This document shows positions 51,881 to 60,141 of a DNA stretch of 64,000 nucleotides, one piece after another. How positions within the stretch are numbered: position 1 is the first letter of the stretch; each line of letters opens with the position of its first letter. A model generated the notes under the pieces. The model searched no databases. It saw only the letters and a list, made by a program, of their open reading frames with translations, and was not told the origin of the DNA. The DNA comes from Mycobacterium sp. (GTDB taxonomy: Bacteria > Actinomycetota > Actinomycetes > Mycobacteriales > Mycobacteriaceae). The DNA lies in NCBI RefSeq assembly GCF_004298145.1, contig NZ_SCRH01000047.1, positions 124,001-188,000 of the forward strand, in the 5' to 3' direction. A program made the position numbers and the translations under genes.

Positions 51881-53856
51881 GGCCGATCCTCGAGTTCCAC
51901 CAGCACCCGCCCCGCCGCGACCGACTGGCCGGCCTCCACGTGCACCCGGGTCACCGTCGCGTCGGCGTGGGCGCGGATGACGTGCTCCATCTTCATCGCT
52001 TCCACCACGACGAGCCGATCGCCGGCCGAAACGTCCTGTCCCTCGGACACATGAACTGATTGGACGGTTCCGGGCATCGGAGACGTGGGGCCACCCACGA
52101 TGCTGTCGATGTTGGGCTCGGCGAATCGCGGCGCGCGGCGGAGGGTGACCTGCCCGTTGGGCCCGTTGACCCAGACGCGAACGCCCGCATCGTGCTCGAG
52201 CGGGCTATCGGTGCTGACCTGGAGCACCCGGCAGATGCCGTCAACCTCGATGCGCCATCGACCGTTGTCATGCGCCAGGCAGCGAACGGCGACGTCGGTG
52301 TCGTCCACCCGAAACGAGGGGAACGAATGGCCGGCCGCCGCGGGCGGCACGTACGAAACGCCGTATTCGGTGCCGTGATCGTCGATGACGGTCCACTGGA
52401 CGGGTGGTCTGGGGGTATTGGACCAGGCGGTGGGCATGGCGAAGCGGTCCACGTCGGCGTCGACGGCGGCGACGACGGCCGCCGCGACGGCGTAGTGCGG
52501 TAGCGGCTCGGCGGCCACCAGGTCGGTGCGGCGCTCCAGCCAGTTCACCGACACGTCGCCGCTGCGATAGTCCTCATCGGACAGGATGTGCCGCAGCGCA
52601 ACCACGTTGGTGGCCGGCCCATGTAGCACCAGGTCAGCCAACGCGTCATCGAGCGTGCTGATCGCCTCGGCGCGGGAACGGCCGTTGGCGATGACCTTGG
52701 TGATCATCGAGTCGTAGTACGGGCTGATCGTCACGCCGGCCGCGATGCCGTCCTCGTAACGAACGCCGTTGTCGTGAGGGTGGGAGTAGCGATGGACGCA
52801 ACCGATGCTGGGCAGCCAACCCGTGTGCGGGTCCTCGGCGCACACCCGGGCCTGGATCGAGTGGCCGGTGAATGTCACGTTGGATTGGCGCAACGGCAAC
52901 TTCATGCCGTCTGCGATGTCGAGTTGCAGGGCAACGAGATCGAGCCCGGTGACCTCCTCGGTGACCGTGTGCTCGACCTGCAGTCGGGTGTTCATTTCCA
53001 GGAAGAAGAATTCGTCGCCCTGAACCAGGAATTCGCAGGTGCCTGCGCCGACGTAGCCGATCTCTTCGGCCAGCCGAACCGCCGCCGCGGCCATGGTGGC
53101 CCGCAGGCCGGCGTCGACCAATACCGCCGGGCATTCCTCGAGAAGCTTTTGGTGCCGGCGCTGCACCGAGCATTCGCGATCGCCGAGGTGCAGCACGTTG
53201 CCATGCGCGTCACCGAAGATCTGAATCTCAACGTGCCGCGGGCCGGTCAGGAATCGTTCGAGGAAGACCGTGGCGTCACCGAACGCCGCGCTGGCCTCCC
53301 GCTGCGCGGAGGTCACGGCGTGTTCCAGGTCCTCGGCGGATTCGACCAGACGGATCCCTCGCCCGCCGCCGCCGGCACTTGCCTTGACCAGCAACGGATA
53401 ACCGACACGGTCGGCGAGGTCAAAAAGATCGTCGGTGGCGTCGGTCGTGATCACGGCGTCGGGCAGCACAGGAACGGACGCTTTGCGGGCGAGTTCCTTG
53501 GCGCGCACCTTCGACCCCATGGCCGCAACGCACTCCGGCGGCGGACCGACGAATGTCAGGCCGGCCGCGTCGACCGCCTCCGCGAACGGCGCGCTCTCGG
53601 CGAGGAATCCATAGCCCGGGTGGATAGCGTCGCAGTTGGTGCGGCGCGCGGCGTCCAGCACGGCCGATATGTCCAGATAGGTGTCCGCGGCCGATTCGCC
53701 TTGCAGCGCAACAGATTCGTCGACATCGTCGAGGTAGGGCAGCATCGCGTCGGGTTCCGAATACAGACCCACCGTGCGTATCCCGCGGCCGCGCGCCGCG
53801 CGCGCCACCCTGCTGGCCACCTCGCCGCGGTTGGCGATCAACAAACGTTGCACCAC
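51877..53856 (-). CDS. Acyl-CoA carboxylase alpha subunit (biotin carboxylase-BCCP)
   Basis: 659 aa. Biotin carboxylase: RLLIANRGEVASRVARAARG, KASAGGGGRGIRLV (ATP loop), DRECSVQRRHQKLLEE and FFLEMNTRLQVEHTVTE (active-site region). The C-terminal BCCP has VVEAMKMEHVI with the biotinylated Lys near residue 622. It partners the carboxyltransferase encoded just upstream in the operon. The complex carboxylates a branched enoyl-CoA such as 3-methylcrotonyl- or geranyl-CoA. It starts with GTG 53856, AGGAG before it. Confidence 0.93.
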   Translation of the reverse strand: MVQRLLIANRGEVASRVARAARGRGIRTVGLYSEPDAMLPYLDDVDESVALQGESAADTYLDISAVLDAARRTNCDAIHPGYGFLAESAPFAEAVDAAGLTFVGPPPECVAAMGSKVRAKELARKASVPVLPDAVITTDATDDLFDLADRVGYPLLVKASAGGGGRGIRLVESAEDLEHAVTSAQREASAAFGDATVFLERFLTGPRHVEIQIFGDAHGNVLHLGDRECSVQRRHQKLLEECPAVLVDAGLRATMAAAAVRLAEEIGYVGAGTCEFLVQGDEFFFLEMNTRLQVEHTVTEEVTGLDLVALQLDIADGMKLPLRQSNVTFTGHSIQARVCAEDPHTGWLPSIGCVHRYSHPHDNGVRYEDGIAAGVTISPYYDSMITKVIANGRSRAEAISTLDDALADLVLHGPATNVVALRHILSDEDYRSGDVSVNWLERRTDLVAAEPLPHYAVAAAVVAAVDADVDRFAMPTAWSNTPRPPVQWTVIDDHGTEYGVSYVPPAAAGHSFPSFRVDDTDVAVRCLAHDNGRWRIEVDGICRVLQVSTDSPLEHDAGVRVWVNGPNGQVTLRRAPRFAEPNIDSIVGGPTSPMPGTVQSVHVSEGQDVSAGDRLVVVEAMKMEHVIRAHADATVTRVHVEAGQSVAAGRVLVELEDRP

Positions 53857-53882
53857 GTATCTCCTGGTCCTGTGGTCTCACG

Positions 53883-55475
53883 CTAAAAACGGAAGACGCC
53901 GAAGCCGGCCGGGGGACGGCCGGGCGCGGGCTGATGGTCACGCGACATGGCAAACGCCACGGTGAGTGCGGCCCGGCTGTGTCGGGGATCGATGATCCCG
54001 TCGTCCCAGCCGCGCCCGGTCGCGTACAGGGCGGTGGACTCGGACTCGATGCGGGCCTCGTCCTCGGCGCGCTGGTTCTCGTCGGCGGCCTCGTCGAACT
54101 CGCGGTTCTTCGATTCGGCCGAGCGCCGCCGCACGATGGACATGACACCGGCGAGCTGGCGGCCACCCATGACCGCGATGCGATGACTCGGCCAGGTCAG
54201 GACCAGGCGGGGGCGGTAGGCGCGGCCCGCCATCGCGTAGTTGCCCGCCCCGTAGCTCACCCCGACCATCAAGGTGACGTGCGGAACCTGGGAATTGGCA
54301 ACGGCATTGATGAGCTTCGCGCCGTCCTTGATGATGCCGCCCTTTTCGGCCGCGGTGCCGACCATGAAGCCGGTGATGTTCTGGATGAACAGGATTGGCA
54401 TCGAGAGCTGATTGCACAACGAGATGAACTGCGCGCCCTTCTGCGACTCGGGGGAGAACAGAATTCCGTTGTTCGCCAGGATGCCGATCGGCATGCCGTT
54501 CAGGTGGGCCCAGCCGGTCACCAGGTTCGGCCCGTAGAGGGGTTTGAACTCGTCGAACACCGAGCCATCAACGATCCGACCGATCACCTCCCGGATATCG
54601 AAAGGTGTTTTCGGGTCGTCCGGCACGACGCCCAGCAGCTCGTCGGGATCGTGTAGGGGAGCGGGACCGCCCGGCACCGGGGGCGCGGTGCCGAAGCGTG
54701 ACACCACCGCCCGCGCCTGACGGATCGCGTCGGGCTCGTCGGCGGCGAGGTAGTCGGCCAAACCCGACACCCGGGCGTGCATGTCGGCACCACCAAGCTC
54801 CTGCTCGGTGACGTCCTCGTCGATGGCCATCTTGACCAGCGGCGGCCCGCCCAGAAATGCGTAGCCGCCATCCTTGACGAAGACCGTGTAGTCACTCATC
54901 CCCGGCAGGTAGGCGCCGCCGGCCGTCGAGGAACCGAAAACCAGTGACACAGTTGGTATTCCGGCCGCCGAAAGCTCGGTTAGGCGACGGAACTGTTCCC
55001 CGCCGGGAACGAAGATGTCGGCCTGCTTGTCCAGGTCGGCACCACCGGATTCGACCAGGGTCACGACCGGCAGACGGTTGGTCTCGGCGATGTCCATCGC
55101 GCGCAGGGTCCGGGTGATCGAGGTCGGCGACAGCGAGCCGCCGCGGATGGTCGGGTCGTTGGCGATGACGACGACCGCGCGACCGCACACCTCGGCGATG
55201 GCGGTGACCAGGCCACCGCCCAGCGGATCGGTGGTTCCCCAGCCCGCCAGCGGGGAGAGTTCGAGCAGGAAGCCGTGCCGGTCACACAGCAGCGCCAATC
55301 GCTCACGGACGGGGAGCTTTCCGCGGTCGCGGTGCCGCTGCACGGAAGCGGGGGAGCCGCCCTGCGCGACCTCATCTTGCAACCCCTGGATCTCGGCCAG
55401 CAACGACTCCATCCGCTGGCGCGCCCGCTGATACGGCTCCCCGGACGATGCGACTTCGGTGTCCAGAACCGGCAC
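53883..55475 (-). CDS. Acyl-CoA carboxylase beta subunit (carboxyltransferase)
   Basis: 530 aa carboxyltransferase: LEGHGF-type start, FGSSTAGGAYLPGMSDYTVF and FIQNITGFMVGTAAEKGGII (the two oxyanion regions), GAGNYAMAGRAYRPRLVLTW. Similar to methylcrotonyl- and geranyl-CoA carboxylase beta subunits (MCC/AtuC type). First gene of the minus operon that runs to 45240. GTG 55475 has GGAGG four bases upstream, and the TAACCTGGTTA palindrome is 16 bases before the start. Confidence 0.93.
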   Translation of the reverse strand: MPVLDTEVASSGEPYQRARQRMESLLAEIQGLQDEVAQGGSPASVQRHRDRGKLPVRERLALLCDRHGFLLELSPLAGWGTTDPLGGGLVTAIAEVCGRAVVVIANDPTIRGGSLSPTSITRTLRAMDIAETNRLPVVTLVESGGADLDKQADIFVPGGEQFRRLTELSAAGIPTVSLVFGSSTAGGAYLPGMSDYTVFVKDGGYAFLGGPPLVKMAIDEDVTEQELGGADMHARVSGLADYLAADEPDAIRQARAVVSRFGTAPPVPGGPAPLHDPDELLGVVPDDPKTPFDIREVIGRIVDGSVFDEFKPLYGPNLVTGWAHLNGMPIGILANNGILFSPESQKGAQFISLCNQLSMPILFIQNITGFMVGTAAEKGGIIKDGAKLINAVANSQVPHVTLMVGVSYGAGNYAMAGRAYRPRLVLTWPSHRIAVMGGRQLAGVMSIVRRRSAESKNREFDEAADENQRAEDEARIESESTALYATGRGWDDGIIDPRHSRAALTVAFAMSRDHQPAPGRPPAGFGVFRF

Positions 55476-55491
55476 AGCACCTCCAAACTAT

Positions 55492-55502
55492 TAACCTGGT
55501 TA
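55492..55502. promoter_or_regulatory. TAACCTGGTTA operator upstream of the carboxylase operon
   Basis: A copy of the palindrome with AT-rich flanks (ACTAT on the left, TACAA on the right). Read on the minus strand it continues into TAATAG, a possible -10, with the GGAGG box just beyond, so the leader is very short. It would control all eight genes to 45240. Confidence 0.65.
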
Positions 55503-55541
55503 TACAAAAGGTGCGACCGCTTTGGCAAGCCGCGCCGGGAT

Positions 55542-56372
55542 TCAGGGTTTGAGTGCAAACGCCTCGACCGCGTTGTCATGCATGAACAGCTGCTCGACCT
55601 CGGGCTTGAGCTCCAGCTCCACCAATCCGGTCATCGCCGCCTCGAACGTCAATATCGGCCAGTCGCTTGCCCAGATGCATTTCCGCTTGCCGTAGGTGCG
55701 CAGGAAATGGACGAACTGCGGCGGGTAATACTTGGGCAGATGCGCGCTGGTGTCGATCCAGACGTTGGGGTGCTTGGCGGCGACGGCGATCATTTCGTCG
55801 GTCCACGGCCAGCCGATGTGGCCGGCGATGAGCCGCAGTTCGGGAAAATCGATGGCAATCCGGTCGATGTGTCCGGGGCGCCCGGTTTCCGAGGTGTAGG
55901 TGGACGGCCCGGTGCCACCCGTCTGAATCTGCACGGTGATGTCGAGATCGGAGCAGGCCGCGTAGAGCGGGTACCACTGCGCTTCCGTAGGAATCTTGTC
56001 GAGGATGAACGGCTCCAGTTTGAGGCCCTTGAAGCCGTATTCGCCGACCAGCGCGCGCAGCGTGTGGACGGCGGACATCACGCCGTCGGGGGACCACGGG
56101 TTGACGCTGGCCACACCGATCAGCCGGTCCGAGTAGCGCCGCACCGCGTCGACGACGGCCTCGTTGGGAATGAGTGGTCCGGCCGAACACAGGGCCTTGT
56201 CGATGCCGGCCGCGTCCATCTCCTCGATCATCGTCTCGAGGGGGATGCCGCTGCGCATCCGCGCCCCATGCTCCATTCGGTCGGCCAGGGTGAAATTCCG
56301 CTGTGGCATCTTGGCCACGGCGTCGGCCGGCCAGGGTTGCACCCAGGCGTCGATGATGGGGACGCGGCTCAT
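55542..56372 (-). CDS. Amidohydrolase-2 family protein
   Basis: 276 aa. IIDAWVQPWPADAVAKMPQR at the N-terminus (no HxH), LIAGHIGWPWTDEMIAVAA and IWASDWPILTF match TIM-barrel amidohydrolases of the decarboxylase-like group. It lies 6 bases after the ACAD gene on the same strand, so the pair is an operon. Metal ligands are incomplete at strand 1, as in many members of this group. Hydrolase or decarboxylase of a CoA-derived or aromatic acid. Confidence 0.83.
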   Translation of the reverse strand: MSRVPIIDAWVQPWPADAVAKMPQRNFTLADRMEHGARMRSGIPLETMIEEMDAAGIDKALCSAGPLIPNEAVVDAVRRYSDRLIGVASVNPWSPDGVMSAVHTLRALVGEYGFKGLKLEPFILDKIPTEAQWYPLYAACSDLDITVQIQTGGTGPSTYTSETGRPGHIDRIAIDFPELRLIAGHIGWPWTDEMIAVAAKHPNVWIDTSAHLPKYYPPQFVHFLRTYGKRKCIWASDWPILTFEAAMTGLVELELKPEVEQLFMHDNAVEAFALKP

Positions 56373-56378
56373 GGGGTT

Positions 56379-57530
56379 TCAACCTCTCGGCAGGCCGAGC
56401 ACCCGCTCGGCGATCATCGTCTTGACAATTTCATCGGTCCCGCCGGCGATATGGAAGGCCGGTGCGGACAACAGGACCAGGCGCCAGTCGTCCAGGCCCG
56501 AGTCCCGCTGCGAGAGCCGGCCGCCCAACCGGTCGGCGAGGGCATCGGCCAGCGTGCTGACGACGCCGCCGGTGGCGAGCTTGGCCAGCGCGGCCTCCGG
56601 CCCGGGCGATTCGCCGGCGAGGATGCGCCGATGCATGCCGGTTTCGAACGCAGCCAGGGCACGTTGATCGATGACGGCGTCGATGAAGGTTTCGCGGGCC
56701 GCGCCGTCGGGCCAGCCGAGGCCGCCGGCCTGGCGCACCAATCGGCCCAGCGACCGCCCGAAACTGGAGAAGCGTTCGAAGCCGAGGGTGGTCATCGCGA
56801 CCGACCAACCGCCGCCGACCTCGCCGAGCACAGCGTCGGCGGGCAGTTCGACATCGTCGAAGAACACCTCGGAGAACGACGAGCCGCCGGTCATCTGCTT
56901 AAGCGACCGGACCTCGATGCCCGGGCTCGACATGTCCACGACGAAGGCCGTAAGGCCGCGGTGGCGCGCCTGCGTGGGATCGGTTCGGGCCAACAGGTAG
57001 CCGTACTGCGCGTGCCGGGCCTCCGAGGTCCACACCTTCTGGCCGGTCACTCGCCATCCGTCGTCGGTACGGAGCGCTCGGGTGGCGACCCCGGCCAAAT
57101 CGCTGCCGGCGCCGGGCTCGCTGAACAACTGACACCAGATTTCGTCGCCGCGAAGGATCGCCTCGCAGTGCCGCTTTTGCTCCGGGGTGCCGACCGAAAG
57201 CAGGGTCGGTCCGATCATTTCCAGCGTGACGCCGAAGCAGCCGCGCGGGAGGTCGTACTCCGATTCCAGGTCGGCCCAGGCCAGAGCGTACGCCGACGGC
57301 AACTCACGCCCGCCGACCTCCCGCGGCCAGGTCAGGCCCGCGAAGCCGCGGTCAAAGAGCAGCCGCTGCCAGGTGACGCAGCTGGCGCGCCACGCCTCGG
57401 GGTCCGCGATCTCCCGAAACTGGGCGAACATCGCGTCCGGAAAGCCATCGGGCCGGTACACGGCGTGGGTGTCGAGGAATTCCTTCGCCTCTTTGAGGAA
57501 AGTGTCAACCGAATCGGGCTGGGGCTCCAT
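56379..57530 (-). CDS. Acyl-CoA dehydrogenase (full-type subunit)
   Basis: 383 aa ACAD: CQLFSEPGAGSDLAGVATRA, VTGQKVWTSEARHAQYGYL and the C-terminal FHIAGGTDEIVKTMIAERVL. ATG 57530 is preferred over the adjacent GTG 57533. Its promoter region is shared with the PPDK-like gene and contains the TAACCTGGTTA palindrome. The partner may be the truncated ACAD at 60142, controlled by the same site type. Confidence 0.91.
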   Translation of the reverse strand: MEPQPDSVDTFLKEAKEFLDTHAVYRPDGFPDAMFAQFREIADPEAWRASCVTWQRLLFDRGFAGLTWPREVGGRELPSAYALAWADLESEYDLPRGCFGVTLEMIGPTLLSVGTPEQKRHCEAILRGDEIWCQLFSEPGAGSDLAGVATRALRTDDGWRVTGQKVWTSEARHAQYGYLLARTDPTQARHRGLTAFVVDMSSPGIEVRSLKQMTGGSSFSEVFFDDVELPADAVLGEVGGGWSVAMTTLGFERFSSFGRSLGRLVRQAGGLGWPDGAARETFIDAVIDQRALAAFETGMHRRILAGESPGPEAALAKLATGGVVSTLADALADRLGGRLSQRDSGLDDWRLVLLSAPAFHIAGGTDEIVKTMIAERVLGLPRG

Positions 57531-57575
57531 CACGCTCTCTACTGTCTGTCACGCTCGGCTTGGTACGTTAAATAC

Positions 57576-57586
57576 TAACCTGGTTA
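57576..57586. promoter_or_regulatory. TAACCTGGTTA operator between divergent ACAD and PPDK genes
   Basis: An exact palindrome copy, followed on the plus strand by TATGTT and on the minus strand by TAGTAT, both -10-like. It is about 46 bp from the ACAD start and 36 bp from the PPDK start. One protein could repress both directions. Confidence 0.65.
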
Positions 57587-57621
57587 TATGTTAGGCCATC
57601 ATCAGTTGGGAGGAGTGTTCG

Positions 57622-59286
57622 GTGACATCTCCGTCATCTGCTGTCAGAGCCAAGGCGGGCGCGCCCAGCCTGCTCGCGGACGGGCAGCTCGTCGTTCGCC
57701 TGGACGGCAGCCACGTCTACCCGCGCATGCAGGTGGGTGGGAAGGCGCACGGGTTGTCGAAGATCCGGGCCGCGGGATTGCCTACCCCTCCGGCTTTTAC
57801 CGCGACCGTCGACGCGTGCAGGCAGTACTTCGAAGCGCCGGACGACCTGATGGCCCGGCTGTGGCCGCAGATCCGCGAGGGCATTTCCTGGCTGGAGTCC
57901 GAATCGGGGCACACCTTCGGGCGCGGCCCGGTGCCCCTGCTGCTCTCGGTGCGCAGCGGTGCGCCGGCGAGCATGCCGGGCATGATGGACACGGTGTTGA
58001 ACCTCGGCATCAACGACGAGGTCGAGCGAATTCTCGCCGAAAAGTGCGGCGCCGAGTTCGCCCGGGACACGCATCGGCGGTTCCGGGAGCTGTTCGGTCA
58101 GGTGGTCGGGCTGACCGGGGACCGTATTCCTACCGATCCGTACGGCCAGCTGCGTGCGGCGGTCACCGCGGTATTCGATTCGTGGAACTCCGAGCGTGCC
58201 GTGTCCTATCGGCGCCACCACAAGCTCGAGGGAAAGATGGCCGGCACGGCAGTCACGGTGCAGGCCATGGTGTTCGGCAATCTCGATGAGCGCTCGGGCA
58301 CCGGGGTTTTGTTCAGCCGGAATCCTCTCACCGGCGAGGCCCAACCCTACGGTGAGTGGCTGCCTCGCGGGCAGGGCGAGGATGTCGTCAGCGGGAAATT
58401 CGACCCGCTGCCACTGACCGCGCTCGCCGAGCAGCACCCCGACATCCATCGTCAGCTGCTGGAGGCGGCGTCCTGGCTCGAGGTGGACGGCGCCGATGTC
58501 CAGGACATCGAGTTCACCGTCGAGGCGGGCAAGCTCTACCTGCTGCAGACGCGTGCGGCGAAAAGGTCGGCGAAGGCCGCGGTGGCCATCGCCGTTGCCT
58601 TGCAGCGCGAGGCCCTCATCACCGTCGAGGAGGCCCTGGCGCGAGTCAGCCCGACCCAGATCGACGTGCTGCTCACCCCTGTCATCGAGCCCGCGGCGCT
58701 GGCCGAGGCGACCGTGGTCGCCTCCGGACTGCCCGCCTGTCCCGGCGTGGGCGCGGGCCGCGTGGTCGGCGACAGCGACGCCGCCGAGGACGCGGCGGAT
58801 GAGGACGAGAACGTTGTGCTCGCCCGCGAAACCACCAGTCCCGATGATGTGAGCGGCATGATCGCCGCGCAGGCGGTGATCACCGAACAGGGTGGGTCCA
58901 CCTCCCACGCCGCGGTGGTGAGCAGGGAATTGCACACCCCGTGCGTCGTCGGGTGCGGGCTGGGTAGCCTGCGCGGATTGGCCGGAACCGAAGTCACCGT
59001 CGACGGCGGTACCGGCAACGTCTACGCGGGGCTGCTGCCGCTGACCCAGCCATCTGAAAGCGCCGATGCGGACATGGCCGCCCTGCTCGCGTGGGCACGT
59101 GAGCGCAGCCCCGTGGAAGTGGTGCCCGAACCGAGCCCCGACCTACCGCGGGTCGACCATCGGGATCCCGCAGCCGTTTTTCAGGCCGTCGGTGTGGGCG
59201 CCTCGGCCGTGACCGCGGAACATCCCCTGCCGGTCTTGCTTATGATTTTGGAACGGCAGCGCAACGCCGGTGGCGGCTTTCGCTAA
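57622..59286 (+). CDS. ppdK: Truncated pyruvate phosphate dikinase (ATP-grasp plus phosphohistidine domain)
   Basis: 554 aa against about 875 in full PPDK. The ATP-grasp domain is complete (VSVRSGAPASMPGMMDTVLN in family form, here LLLSVRSGAPASMPGMMDTV; GVLFSRNPLTGEAQPYGEW; QDIEFTVEAGKLYLLQTR). The phosphohistidine domain reads GGSTSHAAVVSREL with His429. The C-terminal PEP/pyruvate barrel is missing. The same shortened form occurs in M. tuberculosis Rv1127c. It may phosphorylate itself from ATP and pass the phosphate to another acceptor. GTG 57622 has GGAGGAG upstream. Confidence 0.88.
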   Translation: MTSPSSAVRAKAGAPSLLADGQLVVRLDGSHVYPRMQVGGKAHGLSKIRAAGLPTPPAFTATVDACRQYFEAPDDLMARLWPQIREGISWLESESGHTFGRGPVPLLLSVRSGAPASMPGMMDTVLNLGINDEVERILAEKCGAEFARDTHRRFRELFGQVVGLTGDRIPTDPYGQLRAAVTAVFDSWNSERAVSYRRHHKLEGKMAGTAVTVQAMVFGNLDERSGTGVLFSRNPLTGEAQPYGEWLPRGQGEDVVSGKFDPLPLTALAEQHPDIHRQLLEAASWLEVDGADVQDIEFTVEAGKLYLLQTRAAKRSAKAAVAIAVALQREALITVEEALARVSPTQIDVLLTPVIEPAALAEATVVASGLPACPGVGAGRVVGDSDAAEDAADEDENVVLARETTSPDDVSGMIAAQAVITEQGGSTSHAAVVSRELHTPCVVGCGLGSLRGLAGTEVTVDGGTGNVYAGLLPLTQPSESADADMAALLAWARERSPVEVVPEPSPDLPRVDHRDPAAVFQAVGVGASAVTAEHPLPVLLMILERQRNAGGGFR

Positions 59287-59294
59287 CCTGGATT
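59284..59294 (+). promoter_or_regulatory. Degenerate TAACCTGG operator before the GntR gene
   Basis: TAACCTGGATT begins at the PPDK stop codon and lies 26 bases before the GntR start. The left half matches the palindrome exactly, the right half has two mismatches. It could be a weaker autoregulatory site. Confidence 0.4.
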
Positions 59295-59319
59295 CCTATT
59301 TAGATGCAACAATAAATTC

Positions 59320-60075
59320 GTGTACCCCGACAGTGAGGCCATATCGCACCCCACCGCGGGCCAGCTTGTGGCTGACAACATCCGCCGCAAGATCATCCTC
59401 GGTGAGTTCCGCGATGGCGATTTTCTGCCGAACGAGGGCCAGCTCCTCACCCAATATGGCGTGTCGCGCCCCGTGTTGCGCGAAGCTATCCGCATCCTGC
59501 AGTCCGAATCGCTATTGACCATCCGGCGCGGCAGCAAGGGTGGCGCCCGTGTGAACGCGCCGCGGCCAGACCCGGTGGCGCGCCAGGCTGGCGGACTGTT
59601 GCAGTACGGGCACACAACGGTTTTCGATGTGTTCCGGGCGCGTGCCATCATCGAGCCGCCGGCGGTACGGCTGCTCGCCGAGAACGTCACCCCGCTGACG
59701 GTGCAGCGGCTACGCGAGGCGCTGGAGCAGGAAGCCGGCGCCATCAACGACCCGCGCCGGTGGGGGAAGACGCACGCCGAATTTCATACGTTGGTAGTGG
59801 AACTCTCCGGCAGCAACACACTGGCCCTGTTCGCGCACATCATGGCTGAGATCACGACGGCCCACACCGAGGCGGTGTGGAAGCACGCGACCGATGACGC
59901 GGAAAAGCGCGCTGCGGCCGAGTTGGCGCATCGCGTGCACCGCAAGTTGGTTCGCCTGGTCGAGGACGGCAAGGCTGCCGACGCCGAACTGTTGTGGCGC
60001 CGGCACCTGGAGGAGACCACCGAGAAGATGCTCGACAACCAGGGACAGCGAGAACTGCTTGACCTGATCGGCTGA
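59320..60075 (+). CDS. GntR-family (FadR/FCD subfamily) transcriptional regulator
   Basis: 251 aa. Winged helix: QLVADNIRRKIILGEFRDGD, QLLTQYGVSRPVLREAIRIL, LLTIRRGSKGGARVN. FCD domain: RARAIIEPPAVRLLAENV with HAEFHTLVVEL and HRVHRKLVRL as possible metal ligands. It is paralogous to the regulator at 13945. A TAACCTGG-type half-palindrome precedes it and a full site follows it, making it the best positional candidate for the regulator of these sites. It starts with GTG 59320. Confidence 0.9.
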   Translation: MYPDSEAISHPTAGQLVADNIRRKIILGEFRDGDFLPNEGQLLTQYGVSRPVLREAIRILQSESLLTIRRGSKGGARVNAPRPDPVARQAGGLLQYGHTTVFDVFRARAIIEPPAVRLLAENVTPLTVQRLREALEQEAGAINDPRRWGKTHAEFHTLVVELSGSNTLALFAHIMAEITTAHTEAVWKHATDDAEKRAAAELAHRVHRKLVRLVEDGKAADAELLWRRHLEETTEKMLDNQGQRELLDLIG

Positions 60076-60097
60076 CCCGCGGGGAAACTATTCTATG

Positions 60098-60112
60098 TAA
60101 CCTGGTTATACT
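60098..60112 (+). promoter_or_regulatory. TAACCTGGTTA operator merging with TATACT promoter
   Basis: Palindrome TAACCTGGTTA at 60098-60108 runs directly into TATACT at 60107-60112. The predicted transcription start is about 60119-60120, close to the first possible GTG (60124) and 22 bases before GTG 60142. The operator would block RNA polymerase at the -10. Confidence 0.7.
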
Positions 60113-60141
60113 ATTCTTCGGCCGTGCTGAAGGAGAGTGAC

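Noticed and set aside
55275..57578. A 767-codon open frame on the plus strand, antisense to the carboxyltransferase, amidohydrolase and ACAD genes
   Set aside because: It has no domain or ribosome binding site and mirrors the codon pattern of the real genes on the other strand. Long antisense frames are expected at this G+C content. The same holds for the long antisense frames at 17229-18647, 25388-26875 and 42217-43683.
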